A DNA stretch of 64,000 bases from an uncultured bacterium (GTDB lineage: Bacteria > Elusimicrobiota > Elusimicrobia > Elusimicrobiales > Elusimicrobiaceae), in NCBI GenBank assembly GCA_949291515.1, contig CASEVY010000007.1, positions 388,942 to 452,941 on the forward strand, given 5' to 3'. A model generated the notes under the pieces. That model was given only the letters and a program-made list of their open reading frames with translations, made no database searches and was not told where the DNA came from. Positions 21,873-30,957 of this stretch are shown here, piece after piece. Made by a program: the position numbers and the translations under genes. Every line of letters starts with the position of its first letter. Position 1 is the stretch's first letter.

Positions 21873-22474
21873 TTGCGAAGTATCCTCAAAGCGGATTTAA
21901 TATTTTCTTCCATATTATTGGAAAGAACGCCCTCATTATGCAATTTTTCTATTGATCGTCTGGCCTCCGCCATACTGTAACCCAGCGCGCTGAGGGCTGC
22001 CAAAAGCTCCGACATATAAGGCGTATCCAAAGTTTTGATTTTGGCCTCGCCCTGTACGGTGAAAGTATCCATTTTCCCTTTCAAAGCGTCTATTATTTTT
22101 TGCGCCGTCTTGGCCGTAAAACCGAAAATGCCCGTAAGTATTTTGGCGTCTTGATTGATTATCGCCCTATGGAAATCGGGCAGGCTTCTAAGCGCTTTGC
22201 TTAAAAATTCCAAAGCCTTTTTGGGGCCGGTATTGGGTATGCTTTCTTTAAAGAGCAAAAATAAAGTTTGATCGTCTTTGCTTAGAAATCCGTATAAGCT
22301 CGTGCCGTCGTAAGGGGAGAGCGACTCCGTTATGTAAAGCGAAGTTTCCCGCCCTTCTTCCAAAGAACTCAGCGAGGCCTGCGGCATATTGACTTCATAG
22401 CCCACTGCGCCCGCCAGAACTATTGCGGAACTTTCCCTTATTTCCAGTACTTCTCCCTTTAAGAAAGCTATCAT
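21869..22474 (-). CDS. ruvA: Holliday junction protein RuvA
   Basis: 201 residues with the RuvA layout: N-terminal OB fold (MIAFLKGEVLEI ... VGYEVNMP ... YGFLSKDDQTLFLLF), central helix-hairpin-helix region (about 70-140) and a C-terminal domain that contacts RuvB (LLAALSALGYSMAEARRSIE). The usual second HhH GIG motif is altered (IPNTGPKKALEFL). It is coupled to ruvB. A 142-base gap without a gene separates it from ruvC upstream. Confidence 0.93.
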   Translation of the reverse strand: MIAFLKGEVLEIRESSAIVLAGAVGYEVNMPQASLSSLEEGRETSLYITESLSPYDGTSLYGFLSKDDQTLFLLFKESIPNTGPKKALEFLSKALRSLPDFHRAIINQDAKILTGIFGFTAKTAQKIIDALKGKMDTFTVQGEAKIKTLDTPYMSELLAALSALGYSMAEARRSIEKLHNEGVLSNNMEENIKSALRILRK

Positions 22475-22616
22475 ATTTACATTTTACTTTATTTTGCTTT
22501 TACTAAAAAGGTATGCGGGCAATATGTCCGAATTTATGTTTTGGGCGTTTGTTTAAGAAAGCGGGGGAAAGGCGCGGCGATAAAGCCGTATGGAATTGCG
22601 CGGCCGCGTTGGCGGC

Positions 22617-23192
22617 TTATTTGGCCAGTTTCTTTTTAAAAGCGTTTAATTGTTCTTTTTTGGCCTGTTTGATTTTTTCCAGAAACTTTTGCTGTTGCTT
22701 TATCTGCGCCATTAAAGGAGCGCATTTTATATGGCACAGGGCGATGGCGGCGGCGTCGGCGACATCATCGGGTGAGAGCTGTTTTTGCAATTTAAGCGTC
22801 AGCTGCACCATACGCTGCATTTGTTTTTTATCGGCGGAGCCGCTGCCGCTTATGGTAAGTTTAACCCGTTTTGGCGGATAGGCGGAAATTGAGAGCCCAG
22901 CCTGATGCAAAGCCAGCATAATTACGCCGCGGGTCTGTATGGTGTGCGACATAGTCAAAGCTCTTTTAAGGAAGAACATCTCTTCCATAGCGGCTTGGTC
23001 TGGTTTGAACTCTTGCGCCACTTTTTTTATTTCTTCGTATATTTCGCAAAGTCTTTGCGGCAGAGGAGTATCCGCCGCGGTGTGGATAAGCCCGCAGGCC
23101 ACTAAAGCGGGACCGGCCGCTCCGTTGTCTTGCACAACGGCCCAGCCGGTCCTGTCCAAACCGGGGTCTATGCCCAAAGTTCTATTTGTCAA
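22617..23192 (-). CDS. ruvC: Holliday junction endonuclease RuvC
   Basis: 191 residues. LGIDPGLDRTGWAVV carries the first catalytic Asp, MEEMFF the Glu, and PDDVADAAAIALCH the C-terminal acidic pair. A Lys-rich C-terminal tail of about 30 residues extends beyond the usual end. It overlaps the end of yebC by 11 bases, so it is probably translated from the same message. Confidence 0.95.
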   Translation of the reverse strand: MTNRTLGIDPGLDRTGWAVVQDNGAAGPALVACGLIHTAADTPLPQRLCEIYEEIKKVAQEFKPDQAAMEEMFFLKRALTMSHTIQTRGVIMLALHQAGLSISAYPPKRVKLTISGSGSADKKQMQRMVQLTLKLQKQLSPDDVADAAAIALCHIKCAPLMAQIKQQQKFLEKIKQAKKEQLNAFKKKLAK

Positions 23193-23934
23193 GTTGGGCT
23201 AAAATATCATCGGCGATATTGTAGTTGGAATAAACGTTTTTTGTATCGTCGTGATCGTCCAAGGCTTCAATCATACGCTCTATTTTAGAAGCCGTTTCCA
23301 AGTCGGTAATGGAAACCTCGTTGGAGGGTATCATCGTAAGTTCAGCCGATTCCAGTTTCAGGCCTTTAGCTTCCAAGGCTGTTTTGACCGCGTCCAAATC
23401 TTCCATCGCGGTAATGACCTCAAAGCCGTCGGCTTCGGTTTTTATATCTTCGGCGCCGGCCTCAAGCGCGATATTCATAAGTTCTTCTTCCGTTGTGGCT
23501 TCTTTGTCTATCAGTATCAAGCCTTTCTTGGCGAACATATAAGATACGCAGCCGCTGGTGCCTATGCTGCCGCCTTTATCGGAAAAGATTTTTCTTATCT
23601 CGGAGAAAGTTCTATTCTTGTTGTCGGTTGTACATTCCACTATAACCGCTACCGAACCCGGCCCATAACCTTCGTAAGTTATTTCTTCGTATACGGTTCC
23701 GGGGAGCTGGCCCGTACCCTTCATAATAGCTCTTTTGACGTTATCTGCAGGCATATTGGCGGCTTTGGCGTCGTCTACGGCCTTTCTAAGCCTGGCATTG
23801 CTTCCCAAATCCGCACCGCCGATTTTGGCGGCTATGGTAATTTCGCGGATAAGTTTGGTAAAGACCTTGCCTTTTTTGGCGTCTACCAATGCCTTTTTGT
23901 GTTTGATACCTGCCCAGTGTGAATGTCCACCCAT
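23182..23934 (-). CDS. yebC: YebC/PmpR-family protein
   Basis: 250 residues with the family N-terminus GGHSHWAGIKHKKALVDAKKGK and LIREITIAAKIGGADLGSNARLR, then NVKRAIMKGTGQ and YEGYGPGSVAVIVECTTDNKNRT. Members are described as transcriptional regulators and, more recently, as translation factors relieving ribosome stalling at proline stretches. The yebC-ruvCAB order is common in bacteria. It heads the minus-strand run; the promoter should lie at 23935-24040, facing the tRNA-Arg promoter. Confidence 0.96.
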   Translation of the reverse strand: MGGHSHWAGIKHKKALVDAKKGKVFTKLIREITIAAKIGGADLGSNARLRKAVDDAKAANMPADNVKRAIMKGTGQLPGTVYEEITYEGYGPGSVAVIVECTTDNKNRTFSEIRKIFSDKGGSIGTSGCVSYMFAKKGLILIDKEATTEEELMNIALEAGAEDIKTEADGFEVITAMEDLDAVKTALEAKGLKLESAELTMIPSNEVSITDLETASKIERMIEALDDHDDTKNVYSNYNIADDILAQLDK

Positions 23935-24040
23935 AAAAATACTCCTCTTTAGAAAAGTTTATAAGCTAATTCTAGCAAATTTGGCGCGGTAAAATAAACG
24001 GCGGGCTATTTTAGTTTCTTAAATGGTAAAATATTAAAAC

Positions 24041-24113
24041 GCCCCGTTAGCTCAATTGGATAGAGTACCGGTCTTCGGAACCGAGGGTGTGGGTTCAAGT
24101 CCCGCACGGGGCA
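24041..24113 (+). tRNA. tRNA-Arg (anticodon TCG)
   Basis: 73 bases folding as a full cloverleaf: acceptor GCCCCGT/ACGGGGC with discriminator A, D-arm GCTC, anticodon loop CTTCGGA (TCG) and T-loop TTCAAGT. C27 opposes A43, a small mismatch in the anticodon stem. CCA is not encoded (TAT follows), so a CCA-adding enzyme is needed; a candidate is 0.7 kb downstream. Confidence 0.95.
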
Positions 24114-24143
24114 TATCTGATTTTTACGGTCGGGAAGGTATAT

Positions 24144-24779
24144 ATGAAATCTATCAAAGGCGAGGGCAGCGTAAACTGCCCCAACGGCTGCGAAGCGTTT
24201 GACGCCGAATACTGGACGCTGGTGCGCGGCGATAAAGACTGCGAACTTAAAGAGGCTCTGCTCGGCGGGGAGCTTAATTTGGTCTCCTGCCCCACCTGCG
24301 GGGAGATGTTCTACCACGACAGAGATATAGTCTACTTCGATCCGCCGAAGGAACTTTTGGTTTTCGTGTCGCCTAAGGCTGAAAAAGACAAGTTTGACGA
24401 AGTAAAGAAAAAAATGCAGAAGGACTTTGAATTCCTGCGCAAAAACCTTTCCGAAATGAACATCAGCTACAGTCCTTTTTATCTTGCCGGCTTGGAAGAA
24501 CTTAAAGCGCTTTTGGATTATGACGAACACTGCGCCTGTCAGAGCGAAGTTATCGCGGCTGTTGCCGCCCAAAAGGGTTTTAAGCTGGCGGCGCTTCCGC
24601 CTTCTTACGCGAGGGTAAAGGGGTATCCTTTGTATATTCCCGCAGCGCAGGATAAATACGACGCCGAACATGTAAAGGAAGCGGCCCAGGCCGTATTGGC
24701 CGAAAATCCCGCGCTTACCTTATTGGCGGCTCTGCTTAAGGATTTGCGGGAGGGCAAAGAACTGCCGCCCAAAATATGA
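24144..24779 (+). CDS. CpXC-domain protein
   Basis: 211 residues from the ATG at 24144, chosen for the GGAAGG upstream; an earlier in-frame ATG at 24087 lies inside the tRNA. The N-terminal CpXC-like domain has paired cysteines VNCPNGCEAF and VSCPTCGEMFYHDRD that look zinc-binding. The C-terminal half is helical and ends before a four-base overlap with the nucleotidyltransferase gene. Function is unknown; the coupling suggests a role with tRNA or RNA end processing, but that is inference. Confidence 0.7.
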   Translation: MKSIKGEGSVNCPNGCEAFDAEYWTLVRGDKDCELKEALLGGELNLVSCPTCGEMFYHDRDIVYFDPPKELLVFVSPKAEKDKFDEVKKKMQKDFEFLRKNLSEMNISYSPFYLAGLEELKALLDYDEHCACQSEVIAAVAAQKGFKLAALPPSYARVKGYPLYIPAAQDKYDAEHVKEAAQAVLAENPALTLLAALLKDLREGKELPPKI

Positions 24780-25897
24780 AGAAAGAATATAGACTTATCT
24801 TGGAGGAAATCGGCCAAGAGGCTCGGCGCGTCGGGGTTAAGGCTTGGGCCGTGGGCGGTTTCGCGCGGGATAGGTTTATAGGCAAAAGCACGAAAGATAT
24901 TGATATTTGCGTGGAAGGCGAGCCCCGCGCCATTATAGATTTTTGCGTAAGGGAATACGGCGCACAGGCAAAATATTTTAAGGCTTTCGGCACTGCGCGC
25001 GTCAATTTGGCCTGCGGGCTTAAGCTGGATTTTGTGCGCTGCCGCGCGGAAGTCTACGCTAAGCCGGCCGCTTTGCCGCAGGTAAGTCCGAGCGATTTAA
25101 AAGACGATTTAATGCGCCGTGATTTTACCTGCAACGCTTTGGCCCTGAGTATAATGCCGGACGAATTTTTTAAAGAGTACGATTTGTTCAATTCCCGCCA
25201 AGCCATATCCGAAGGTTGTATAGAAATACTGCACGATAAAAGTTTTCTCGACGATCCTACCCGCCTGTTCCGCGCACTGCGTTTTGCGGCGAGGTTCGGC
25301 TGGCCTTTAGGCAAAAATACCGAAAAACTGTTTAAGGAAGCGGTTAGGGAAAGATACGTTGATTTCTTATCTCGCCAAAGAATAGTGAACGAATTTGTCA
25401 AAATGCTTCAGGAGAAATCCCCCTATAAAACATTGAAATTGGCCGATAAATACGGCCTATTGGATTTCGTCTTTAAAAATTTAAAATACAATGCCAAGCT
25501 GGATATTTTTAAGAGCGTTGAGGAAAAACTCGCTTGGCTTACTCTTTTGCAGGGGGAAAGGGGGGGAGATTTTGCCTCTTCTCTTTTGTTGCCTAAGGAA
25601 ACTACGGCGCTATGTTTTGAACTCCTTAAATGGCGGAAAGCCAAATCGGCTCCTTCAAGGGCGCTAAGCGCGCAAGCCGTTAAAATTATCAAACTTTATA
25701 AACCTTCCATACCTCCATTTAAACTGCGGCCGCTTTTGCTTAAGGCCGAAGACGCCGTCAACTTGGGTTTTAAAGGCGGGGCGATAAGCGGGGCGCTTAA
25801 AAAACTGGCAAAAGCGCAATACCAAGGCAAAGTCAAAAATAAGAAAGCGGCGGTTTCTTTTCTAAAATCTATTAAACAATTTGGCCTGCGCGGCTAG
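24776..25897 (+). CDS. Class II tRNA nucleotidyltransferase / poly(A) polymerase family
   Basis: 373 residues. The nucleotidyltransferase core reads AVGGFARDRFIGKSTKDIDICVEG with the DxD metal pair, followed by LMRRDFTCNALALSI and DDPTRLFRALRFAARFGW, the signatures shared by CCA-adding enzymes and PcnB. Both tRNA genes in this window lack an encoded CCA, so a CCA-adding (or A-adding) role is plausible. Family motifs alone do not separate the activities, so no symbol is given. Confidence 0.88.
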   Translation: MKKEYRLILEEIGQEARRVGVKAWAVGGFARDRFIGKSTKDIDICVEGEPRAIIDFCVREYGAQAKYFKAFGTARVNLACGLKLDFVRCRAEVYAKPAALPQVSPSDLKDDLMRRDFTCNALALSIMPDEFFKEYDLFNSRQAISEGCIEILHDKSFLDDPTRLFRALRFAARFGWPLGKNTEKLFKEAVRERYVDFLSRQRIVNEFVKMLQEKSPYKTLKLADKYGLLDFVFKNLKYNAKLDIFKSVEEKLAWLTLLQGERGGDFASSLLLPKETTALCFELLKWRKAKSAPSRALSAQAVKIIKLYKPSIPPFKLRPLLLKAEDAVNLGFKGGAISGALKKLAKAQYQGKVKNKKAAVSFLKSIKQFGLRG

Positions 25898-25990
25898 GCG
25901 GGGCTTCTCTTTTGCGGCTGAATAATATCAAAGGCGGGGGTTAGTATATCCATTCGCGCGAGATATAAACAATATCGGCTCTAAAATTAG

Positions 25991-25996
25991 TAGAAT
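25991..25996 (+). promoter_or_regulatory. -10-like TAGAAT close to the start codon
   Basis: TAGAAT ends 8 bases before the ATG at 26005, and no Shine-Dalgarno sequence is visible in between. If it is a real -10, the transcript would have almost no leader. The -35 is not clear. Confidence 0.35.
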
Positions 25997-26004
25997 GGTC
26001 TTAT

Positions 26005-26640
26005 ATGGATTTTATTTTATATTTACCGGTATTGATATTTTCCGTGATAGCGCACGAGTTCGCCCACGGTTACGTCGCCTATCGCTGCGGCGACGATACC
26101 GCCTATTTACTGGGGCGGCTTAATTTTAATCCCCTAAAGCATATCGATATGATGGGCACGATAATAGTGCCTTTGGTGCTGTTTATGATAAACGCGCCGA
26201 TGTTCGGCTGGGCGAAACCTGTGCCCGTAAATTATTTTAGGTTAAGGGGCGGGAAGAAAGATATAGCTTTGGTTTCTTTGGCGGGCCCGCTGACGAATAT
26301 AGGGTTGATGCTGGCGGCGGCGATACTGTTTAAACTTGTGGCCGCGGCCGCGCCTTATTCTGCTATAGCGCTTAAACTGCTGCTTTATACGGTAATAATC
26401 AATATGGTTTTGGCGATATTTAACTTGATACCCGTTCCGCCTTTGGACGGGAGCAAGATAGTATCTTATTTTATGCCTCCTCAGACCGCGGCGCGCTATT
26501 TAAGCTGGGAGCGTTACGGCTTCATCATACTGGCGGTTTTGATAGTTACTGGCGTGTTCAGCAAGGTAATTACGCCTGTTTTCAACGTGGCTTTGACTTT
26601 AATATTAAGTTTTATCGGAGTTCCGTATGGATCATACTAA
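26005..26640 (+). CDS. Site-2 protease family (M50) membrane metalloprotease
   Basis: 211 residues, about five membrane segments. The zinc motif HEFAH lies at the end of the first segment (VIAHEFAHGYVAYRCGDDTA), and the third ligand is in NLIPVPPLDGSKI. LNFNPLKHIDMMGTIIVPL is typical of the small YwhC/Rip-like group, which lacks PDZ domains. Substrates are unknown. It overlaps trpS by 14 bases. Confidence 0.93.
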   Translation: MDFILYLPVLIFSVIAHEFAHGYVAYRCGDDTAYLLGRLNFNPLKHIDMMGTIIVPLVLFMINAPMFGWAKPVPVNYFRLRGGKKDIALVSLAGPLTNIGLMLAAAILFKLVAAAAPYSAIALKLLLYTVIINMVLAIFNLIPVPPLDGSKIVSYFMPPQTAARYLSWERYGFIILAVLIVTGVFSKVITPVFNVALTLILSFIGVPYGSY

Positions 26641-27688
26641 AGAGAAGATTGTAGTTTCCGGAATGAGGCCCACGGGCAGATTGCATCTGGGCAATTATTT
26701 CGGCGCTTTAAGAAATTTCGTGGATTTGCAAAATAAGTACAAATGCTATTTCTTCGTGGCGGATTTGCACGCTTTGACTACGGCGGCGGAAAACACGGAC
26801 GATTTGGCCGCCAACAGCGAGCAGATGGTAATAGACTGGCTGGCGGCGGGCGTAGATCCGGAGAAATGCGCTATATTCATTCAGTCGCACGTGCCGCAGG
26901 TAAGCGAGCTGACCACGCTTTTGGGTATGATAACCCCGCTGGGCTGGCTTTTGAGAAACCCCACCTATAAAGAACAGCTTAATGAGCTGTTCCGCAAGAA
27001 ATACGCGGGGCAGGAAGATAAAGTGGCGGCGGAGAAGATGGCAATGCTCAGCGAGGCTGAACTTTCGGAAATGTCGTCTTTCGGCTTCTTGGGCTATCCC
27101 GTACTGATGGCGACGGACATACTTATCCATAAGGCTGCCTATGTACCCGTCGGGCAGGACCAGACGGCGCATATGGAAATAGCGCGCGACATAGCAAGGC
27201 GCTTTAACGATATCTATGGTACCGATACCCTGCTTGAACCCAAGCCGCTGTTTACCTCGGTTCCGAAGGTGCCGGGCTTGGACGGGCGGAAGATGTCCAA
27301 ATCCTACGGCAACACTATAGATTTAGGCGAGGAGCCCGCGGCGGTGCGCAAGAAAGTTATGTCTATGTTTACCGATCCCAACAAGCAAAGAGCCAATGAT
27401 CCCGCCAATCCGGAAGGCTGTACGGTATATGCTTTCCATAAGATTTACAATCCCGAATACCAAAAACGGTGTGAGGAGTGCAAGGCCGGCGCTTTGGGCT
27501 GTGTGGCGTGCAAGAAGCACTTGTTCGAACTTATGGAAAAGGAAATAACGGAATTTAACAAACGCAGGGCATTTTATGAAAGCGACAAGGCCCTTTTGAA
27601 CAATATTTTGGAACGCGGCGCCCAGCAAGCCCGCGAAAGCGCTGAGGTTACTTTAAAAGAAGTAAAGAAAGTGATGAAGCTGTTATGA
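26627..27688 (+). CDS. trpS: Tryptophanyl-tRNA synthetase
   Basis: 353 residues. The HIGH motif is in MRPTGRLHLGNYFGAL, the KMSKS motif is intact (GRKMSKSYGN), and the substrate region reads LMATDILIHKAAYVPVGQDQ. A Cys cluster (CEECKAGALGCVACKK) in the C-terminal third is the short Zn-type insertion found in some bacterial TrpRS. It overlaps the upstream protease gene and the downstream scpA (4 bases). Confidence 0.97.
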   Translation: MDHTKEKIVVSGMRPTGRLHLGNYFGALRNFVDLQNKYKCYFFVADLHALTTAAENTDDLAANSEQMVIDWLAAGVDPEKCAIFIQSHVPQVSELTTLLGMITPLGWLLRNPTYKEQLNELFRKKYAGQEDKVAAEKMAMLSEAELSEMSSFGFLGYPVLMATDILIHKAAYVPVGQDQTAHMEIARDIARRFNDIYGTDTLLEPKPLFTSVPKVPGLDGRKMSKSYGNTIDLGEEPAAVRKKVMSMFTDPNKQRANDPANPEGCTVYAFHKIYNPEYQKRCEECKAGALGCVACKKHLFELMEKEITEFNKRRAFYESDKALLNNILERGAQQARESAEVTLKEVKKVMKLL

Positions 27689-28464
27689 TAAACGAGAGTA
27701 TCAGGATACACTTGGACGTATTTGAAGGCCCGATGGACCTTCTTTTACACCTTATCAAGAAAGACAATTTGGATATTTACGATATAAACATATCGGAGAT
27801 AACCTCGCAGTATCTTGAGTATCTTGATATTATGAAGCAGCTTAATTTGGAGTTGGCGGGCGAGTTTTTGGTAATGGCCAGCACTCTTATGCAGATAAAG
27901 GCGCGCCAGCTTCTGCCATCGCAGGTTCCGACTTCGGAGGAAGACGGGCCCGATCCCGCCAAAGAACTTATAGAAAAGATAGTAGAATACCAAAAGTTCA
28001 AGCAGGCGGCGGCGTATTTGCAGGGCAATTTCGAGAAGTATAAGGACAATTTTTATAAAAGCGCGCCGGTATTTGACGGCGGAGAGCGGGTTTTAAACGT
28101 CCAGCTGTTCGACTTGCTTGCCGCGGTAAGACGCGCTTTCGAGAATTTGGAAAGCAGGGAACACGCCGATCTTTTGAAGATAGAAGAGTTCCCGATAGAC
28201 AAGAAGATAGACAAAGTATTGTACCTGTTGGAAAAGCGCCCTTGGATATTGGTGGACGAAATATTTGTGGGCGAGACCAAAAAACGCGGCGTAATAACGT
28301 GTTTTATGGCGGTTTTGGAACTTTTGAAAATAGGCAAAATACTGGCCAGACAAGACGGCGAAGGCTTGGAAATACGCCTTTATATGAACCCGGATAAACG
28401 CGGGGAAGATTATCATAAACTTATGCAAAAGGACGAAACGGAGTCTGAGCAAGGAGCGCGGTAG
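27685..28464 (+). CDS. scpA: Segregation and condensation protein A
   Basis: Kleisin of the SMC-ScpAB complex, 259 residues. The N-terminal FEGPMDLLLHLIKKDNLDIYDINI is the hallmark; EFLVMASTLMQIKARQLLP follows, and the C-terminal winged helix includes FMAVLELLKIGKILARQ. Its partner scpB follows after five bases. Confidence 0.96.
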   Translation: MINESIRIHLDVFEGPMDLLLHLIKKDNLDIYDINISEITSQYLEYLDIMKQLNLELAGEFLVMASTLMQIKARQLLPSQVPTSEEDGPDPAKELIEKIVEYQKFKQAAAYLQGNFEKYKDNFYKSAPVFDGGERVLNVQLFDLLAAVRRAFENLESREHADLLKIEEFPIDKKIDKVLYLLEKRPWILVDEIFVGETKKRGVITCFMAVLELLKIGKILARQDGEGLEIRLYMNPDKRGEDYHKLMQKDETESEQGAR

Positions 28465-28469
28465 AACAA

Positions 28470-29480
28470 ATGGAAGAGAAAGCCAATATTGCCGCAGAGG
28501 GCAAAGAGGAAGTATTCAGCAGGGAAGATTATAAAAGGATAGTGGAAAATCTGCTTTTTATAACGGACCGCCCTTTAAGCGCGGCGAAACTTTCGCAAGT
28601 GGCGCAGATAAACAATATCCAGCTGACGAAGGATATAGTAAACTCTTTGGCGCAGGAATACGCGCAAAGCGGCCGCGCGATACAGATAGTGGAACTTGGC
28701 GGCGGGTTTCAGATGTCGACAAAGCCGGAATACGGGCGGTGGGTGCGCGCTTTGTTTAACGAGAAAAGCTCCGACAAACTTTCGCCCGCGGCATTGGAAA
28801 CTTTGGCTATAATTGCCTACAAACAGCCCGTTACCAGAGCGGAGATAGAGGCGATAAGGGGTGTGGATATAGTCGGCCCGCTCGAAAAAATTATGGAACG
28901 AGGATTGGTGCGCGTGGTAGGCAGAAAGGACGCGCCGGGCAAGCCTATGGTTTACGGCACCACGGACGAATTTTTAAGACTGTTCGGGTTAAATCACATT
29001 TCGCAGCTGCCCGAACTTAAGACTTTTGAGAGCAAAGGCCCGCGGGAGATACAGAGCGATTTGCCTTTCGGGCCCAGTCTTCCGCAAGTCAAGGAGGCTA
29101 TACTCCCGCTGGAAGAAGAAGCGGATATTTATACCAGAAATATATCAGAAAGCCCCGACGCGGAGCAAGGTTTTGGCGGGTTTTCGCAGGCGGAGCCTGA
29201 GAACATAGCCGAACCTAAAGATAATTTGAACGAGCCTTTGCAAGAGCAAAACGCCGAAGCGCGAGAAAACGGCGATAAATCGGCGGAGGAAGGATCCGCC
29301 ATACGCGGAGAAACTCCGGCCGAACATTTGGAAGGGCAAATCGAAAAGCCGCAAGAGCCTTCAGCTCCGCAGGGCCCGGCATACGAAGAGGAAGACGACG
29401 TTTTGCCCGAAGAGGGTTTTAAGCAGGAAAGCGGTCTTGAAGAAGATATGCTTAAAGAAGGATTTGACGAATTAAAATAG
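28470..29480 (+). CDS. scpB: Segregation and condensation protein B with acidic tail
   Basis: 336 residues. The first 190 form the two winged helices of ScpB (IVENLLFITDRPLSAAKL; LETLAIIAYKQPVTRAEIEAIRGV). The last 140 or so are an acidic, Glu/Pro-rich extension absent from typical ScpB (about 200). The tail keeps the same frame and codon style, so it is not a frame error. It resembles the acidic stretch of the GYF protein at 13.2 kb in composition only. Confidence 0.93.
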   Translation: MEEKANIAAEGKEEVFSREDYKRIVENLLFITDRPLSAAKLSQVAQINNIQLTKDIVNSLAQEYAQSGRAIQIVELGGGFQMSTKPEYGRWVRALFNEKSSDKLSPAALETLAIIAYKQPVTRAEIEAIRGVDIVGPLEKIMERGLVRVVGRKDAPGKPMVYGTTDEFLRLFGLNHISQLPELKTFESKGPREIQSDLPFGPSLPQVKEAILPLEEEADIYTRNISESPDAEQGFGGFSQAEPENIAEPKDNLNEPLQEQNAEARENGDKSAEEGSAIRGETPAEHLEGQIEKPQEPSAPQGPAYEEEDDVLPEEGFKQESGLEEDMLKEGFDELK

Positions 29481-29502
29481 AAGCCTATAAGAGGAGAGAT
29501 TT

Positions 29503-30957
29503 ATGAATATAGTTTTAGCCGCTAGCGAAGCGTTCCCTTTTTGCAAAACGGGCGGACTGGCCGACGTGGTAGGCGCGCTTACGCAGGATTTTTCCAGGAC
29601 GAGGGGCACCAAGGTATTATTGTTTTTGCCGCGTTACAGGAACATTAAGAACGCGTCTTCTTTAAGGACGGTGCCGGGCGTATTTTACATACCGGTAGGT
29701 TCGCGTTTGGAGCCTGCTCAGATATCATATTTAAAGTGGGGCAACGCTTTGGTGTTTTTTGTGGAATCCAACAAATACTTCGACAGGCCGGAACTCTACT
29801 TTACCAAACACGGCGATTATGCAGATAACGACGAAAGATTTATGTTCTTTTCGCGCGCGGTGCTGGAGGCGTGCAAATTTATAGGCTTTAGGCCCGATAT
29901 TATCCACGCGCACGATTGGCAGGCGGGGCTTTTGCCGGCTTATCTTAAGACGGTATACAAGACCGACGCCTTCTTTACCCGCACGCGCTGTATGTTCACG
30001 ATACACAATATTGCGTATCAGGGATATTTCGGACGTGACAGTTTTGTCAAGGCGGGATTCTTTGAGCCGGACTTCACGCCGGATAAGTTTGAGTATTGGG
30101 GCGGAATAAGCTATCTTAAGACGGGTATAGTGTTTGCCGATAAGGTCAATACGGTCAGCCCGACTTACGCCCAAGAGCTTTTGAGAGGCCAAAACAGCTT
30201 CGGTTTGGAGGGAGTATTAAGGCATAAAGGCGCGGACTTTCTGGGCATAATCAACGGTATAGACGGCGAAGTGTGGGATCCTCAAACGGATACTATGATA
30301 CCTATGGGCTATGATGACGAAAGTTTAAAAGGCAAAGCATTGTGCAAAGCCGAACTGCAGAAACTTTGCGCTCTGCCGCAGAATCCCGATGTCCCGCTGT
30401 GCGTTATGGTCAGCCGTCTGGCATATCAGAAAGGAGTCGACCTCCTGCCTGACTTGATAAGGGCTATGGAAGGGAAAATGCAATTTATAGTAGAGGGAAA
30501 GGGCGATCCTAACGCTGAATATGTTTTGGGCGAACTTGCCGCGCGATATCCGTCTTCTTTCGCTTTTAGGGCAGTGGTGGACGAGATTTTGGCGCATAAG
30601 ATATACGCTGGCGGAGATATGTTTCTGATGCCTTCACGATTTGAGCCGTGCGGGCTGAGCCAAATGATTTCAATGCGTTACGGCACATTGCCGGTAGTAT
30701 CAAAAGTAGGCGGTCTTGCCGATACGGTAAAAGGATATGAGGGCGATATGACGGCGGAGCTTAAAACGGGCTTTTTTATAGACGAGTTAAGCGTAAACGG
30801 CCTTATAAACGCTTTGAATACCGCGTTGAGCGTATACGGTAAGAAGCGGGTATGGAAGGCTATGTTGGCAAATGCAATGGCGGAAGATTTTTCGTGGGAG
30901 AGTTCGTCAAGGCAGTATATGAAATGCTTTAACGAGATATTGAAAAGGAGATTTTAA
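29503..30957 (+). CDS. glgA: Glycogen (ADP-glucose) synthase
   Basis: GT5 glycosyltransferase of 484 residues. The N-terminal ADP-glucose motif is KTGGLADVVGAL, followed by HAHDWQAGLLPAYLK and, in the C-terminal domain, PSRFEPCGLSQMISMRYG, the donor-binding E-x7-E type region. AGAGGAGAG precedes the ATG. A membrane-anchored CBM48-like protein at 59.0 kb may belong to the same glycogen economy. Confidence 0.96.
   Translation: MNIVLAASEAFPFCKTGGLADVVGALTQDFSRTRGTKVLLFLPRYRNIKNASSLRTVPGVFYIPVGSRLEPAQISYLKWGNALVFFVESNKYFDRPELYFTKHGDYADNDERFMFFSRAVLEACKFIGFRPDIIHAHDWQAGLLPAYLKTVYKTDAFFTRTRCMFTIHNIAYQGYFGRDSFVKAGFFEPDFTPDKFEYWGGISYLKTGIVFADKVNTVSPTYAQELLRGQNSFGLEGVLRHKGADFLGIINGIDGEVWDPQTDTMIPMGYDDESLKGKALCKAELQKLCALPQNPDVPLCVMVSRLAYQKGVDLLPDLIRAMEGKMQFIVEGKGDPNAEYVLGELAARYPSSFAFRAVVDEILAHKIYAGGDMFLMPSRFEPCGLSQMISMRYGTLPVVSKVGGLADTVKGYEGDMTAELKTGFFIDELSVNGLINALNTALSVYGKKRVWKAMLANAMAEDFSWESSSRQYMKCFNEILKRRF

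Noticed and set aside
24087..24143. Upstream start for the CpXC protein
   Set aside because: The ATG falls within the tRNA-Arg gene.
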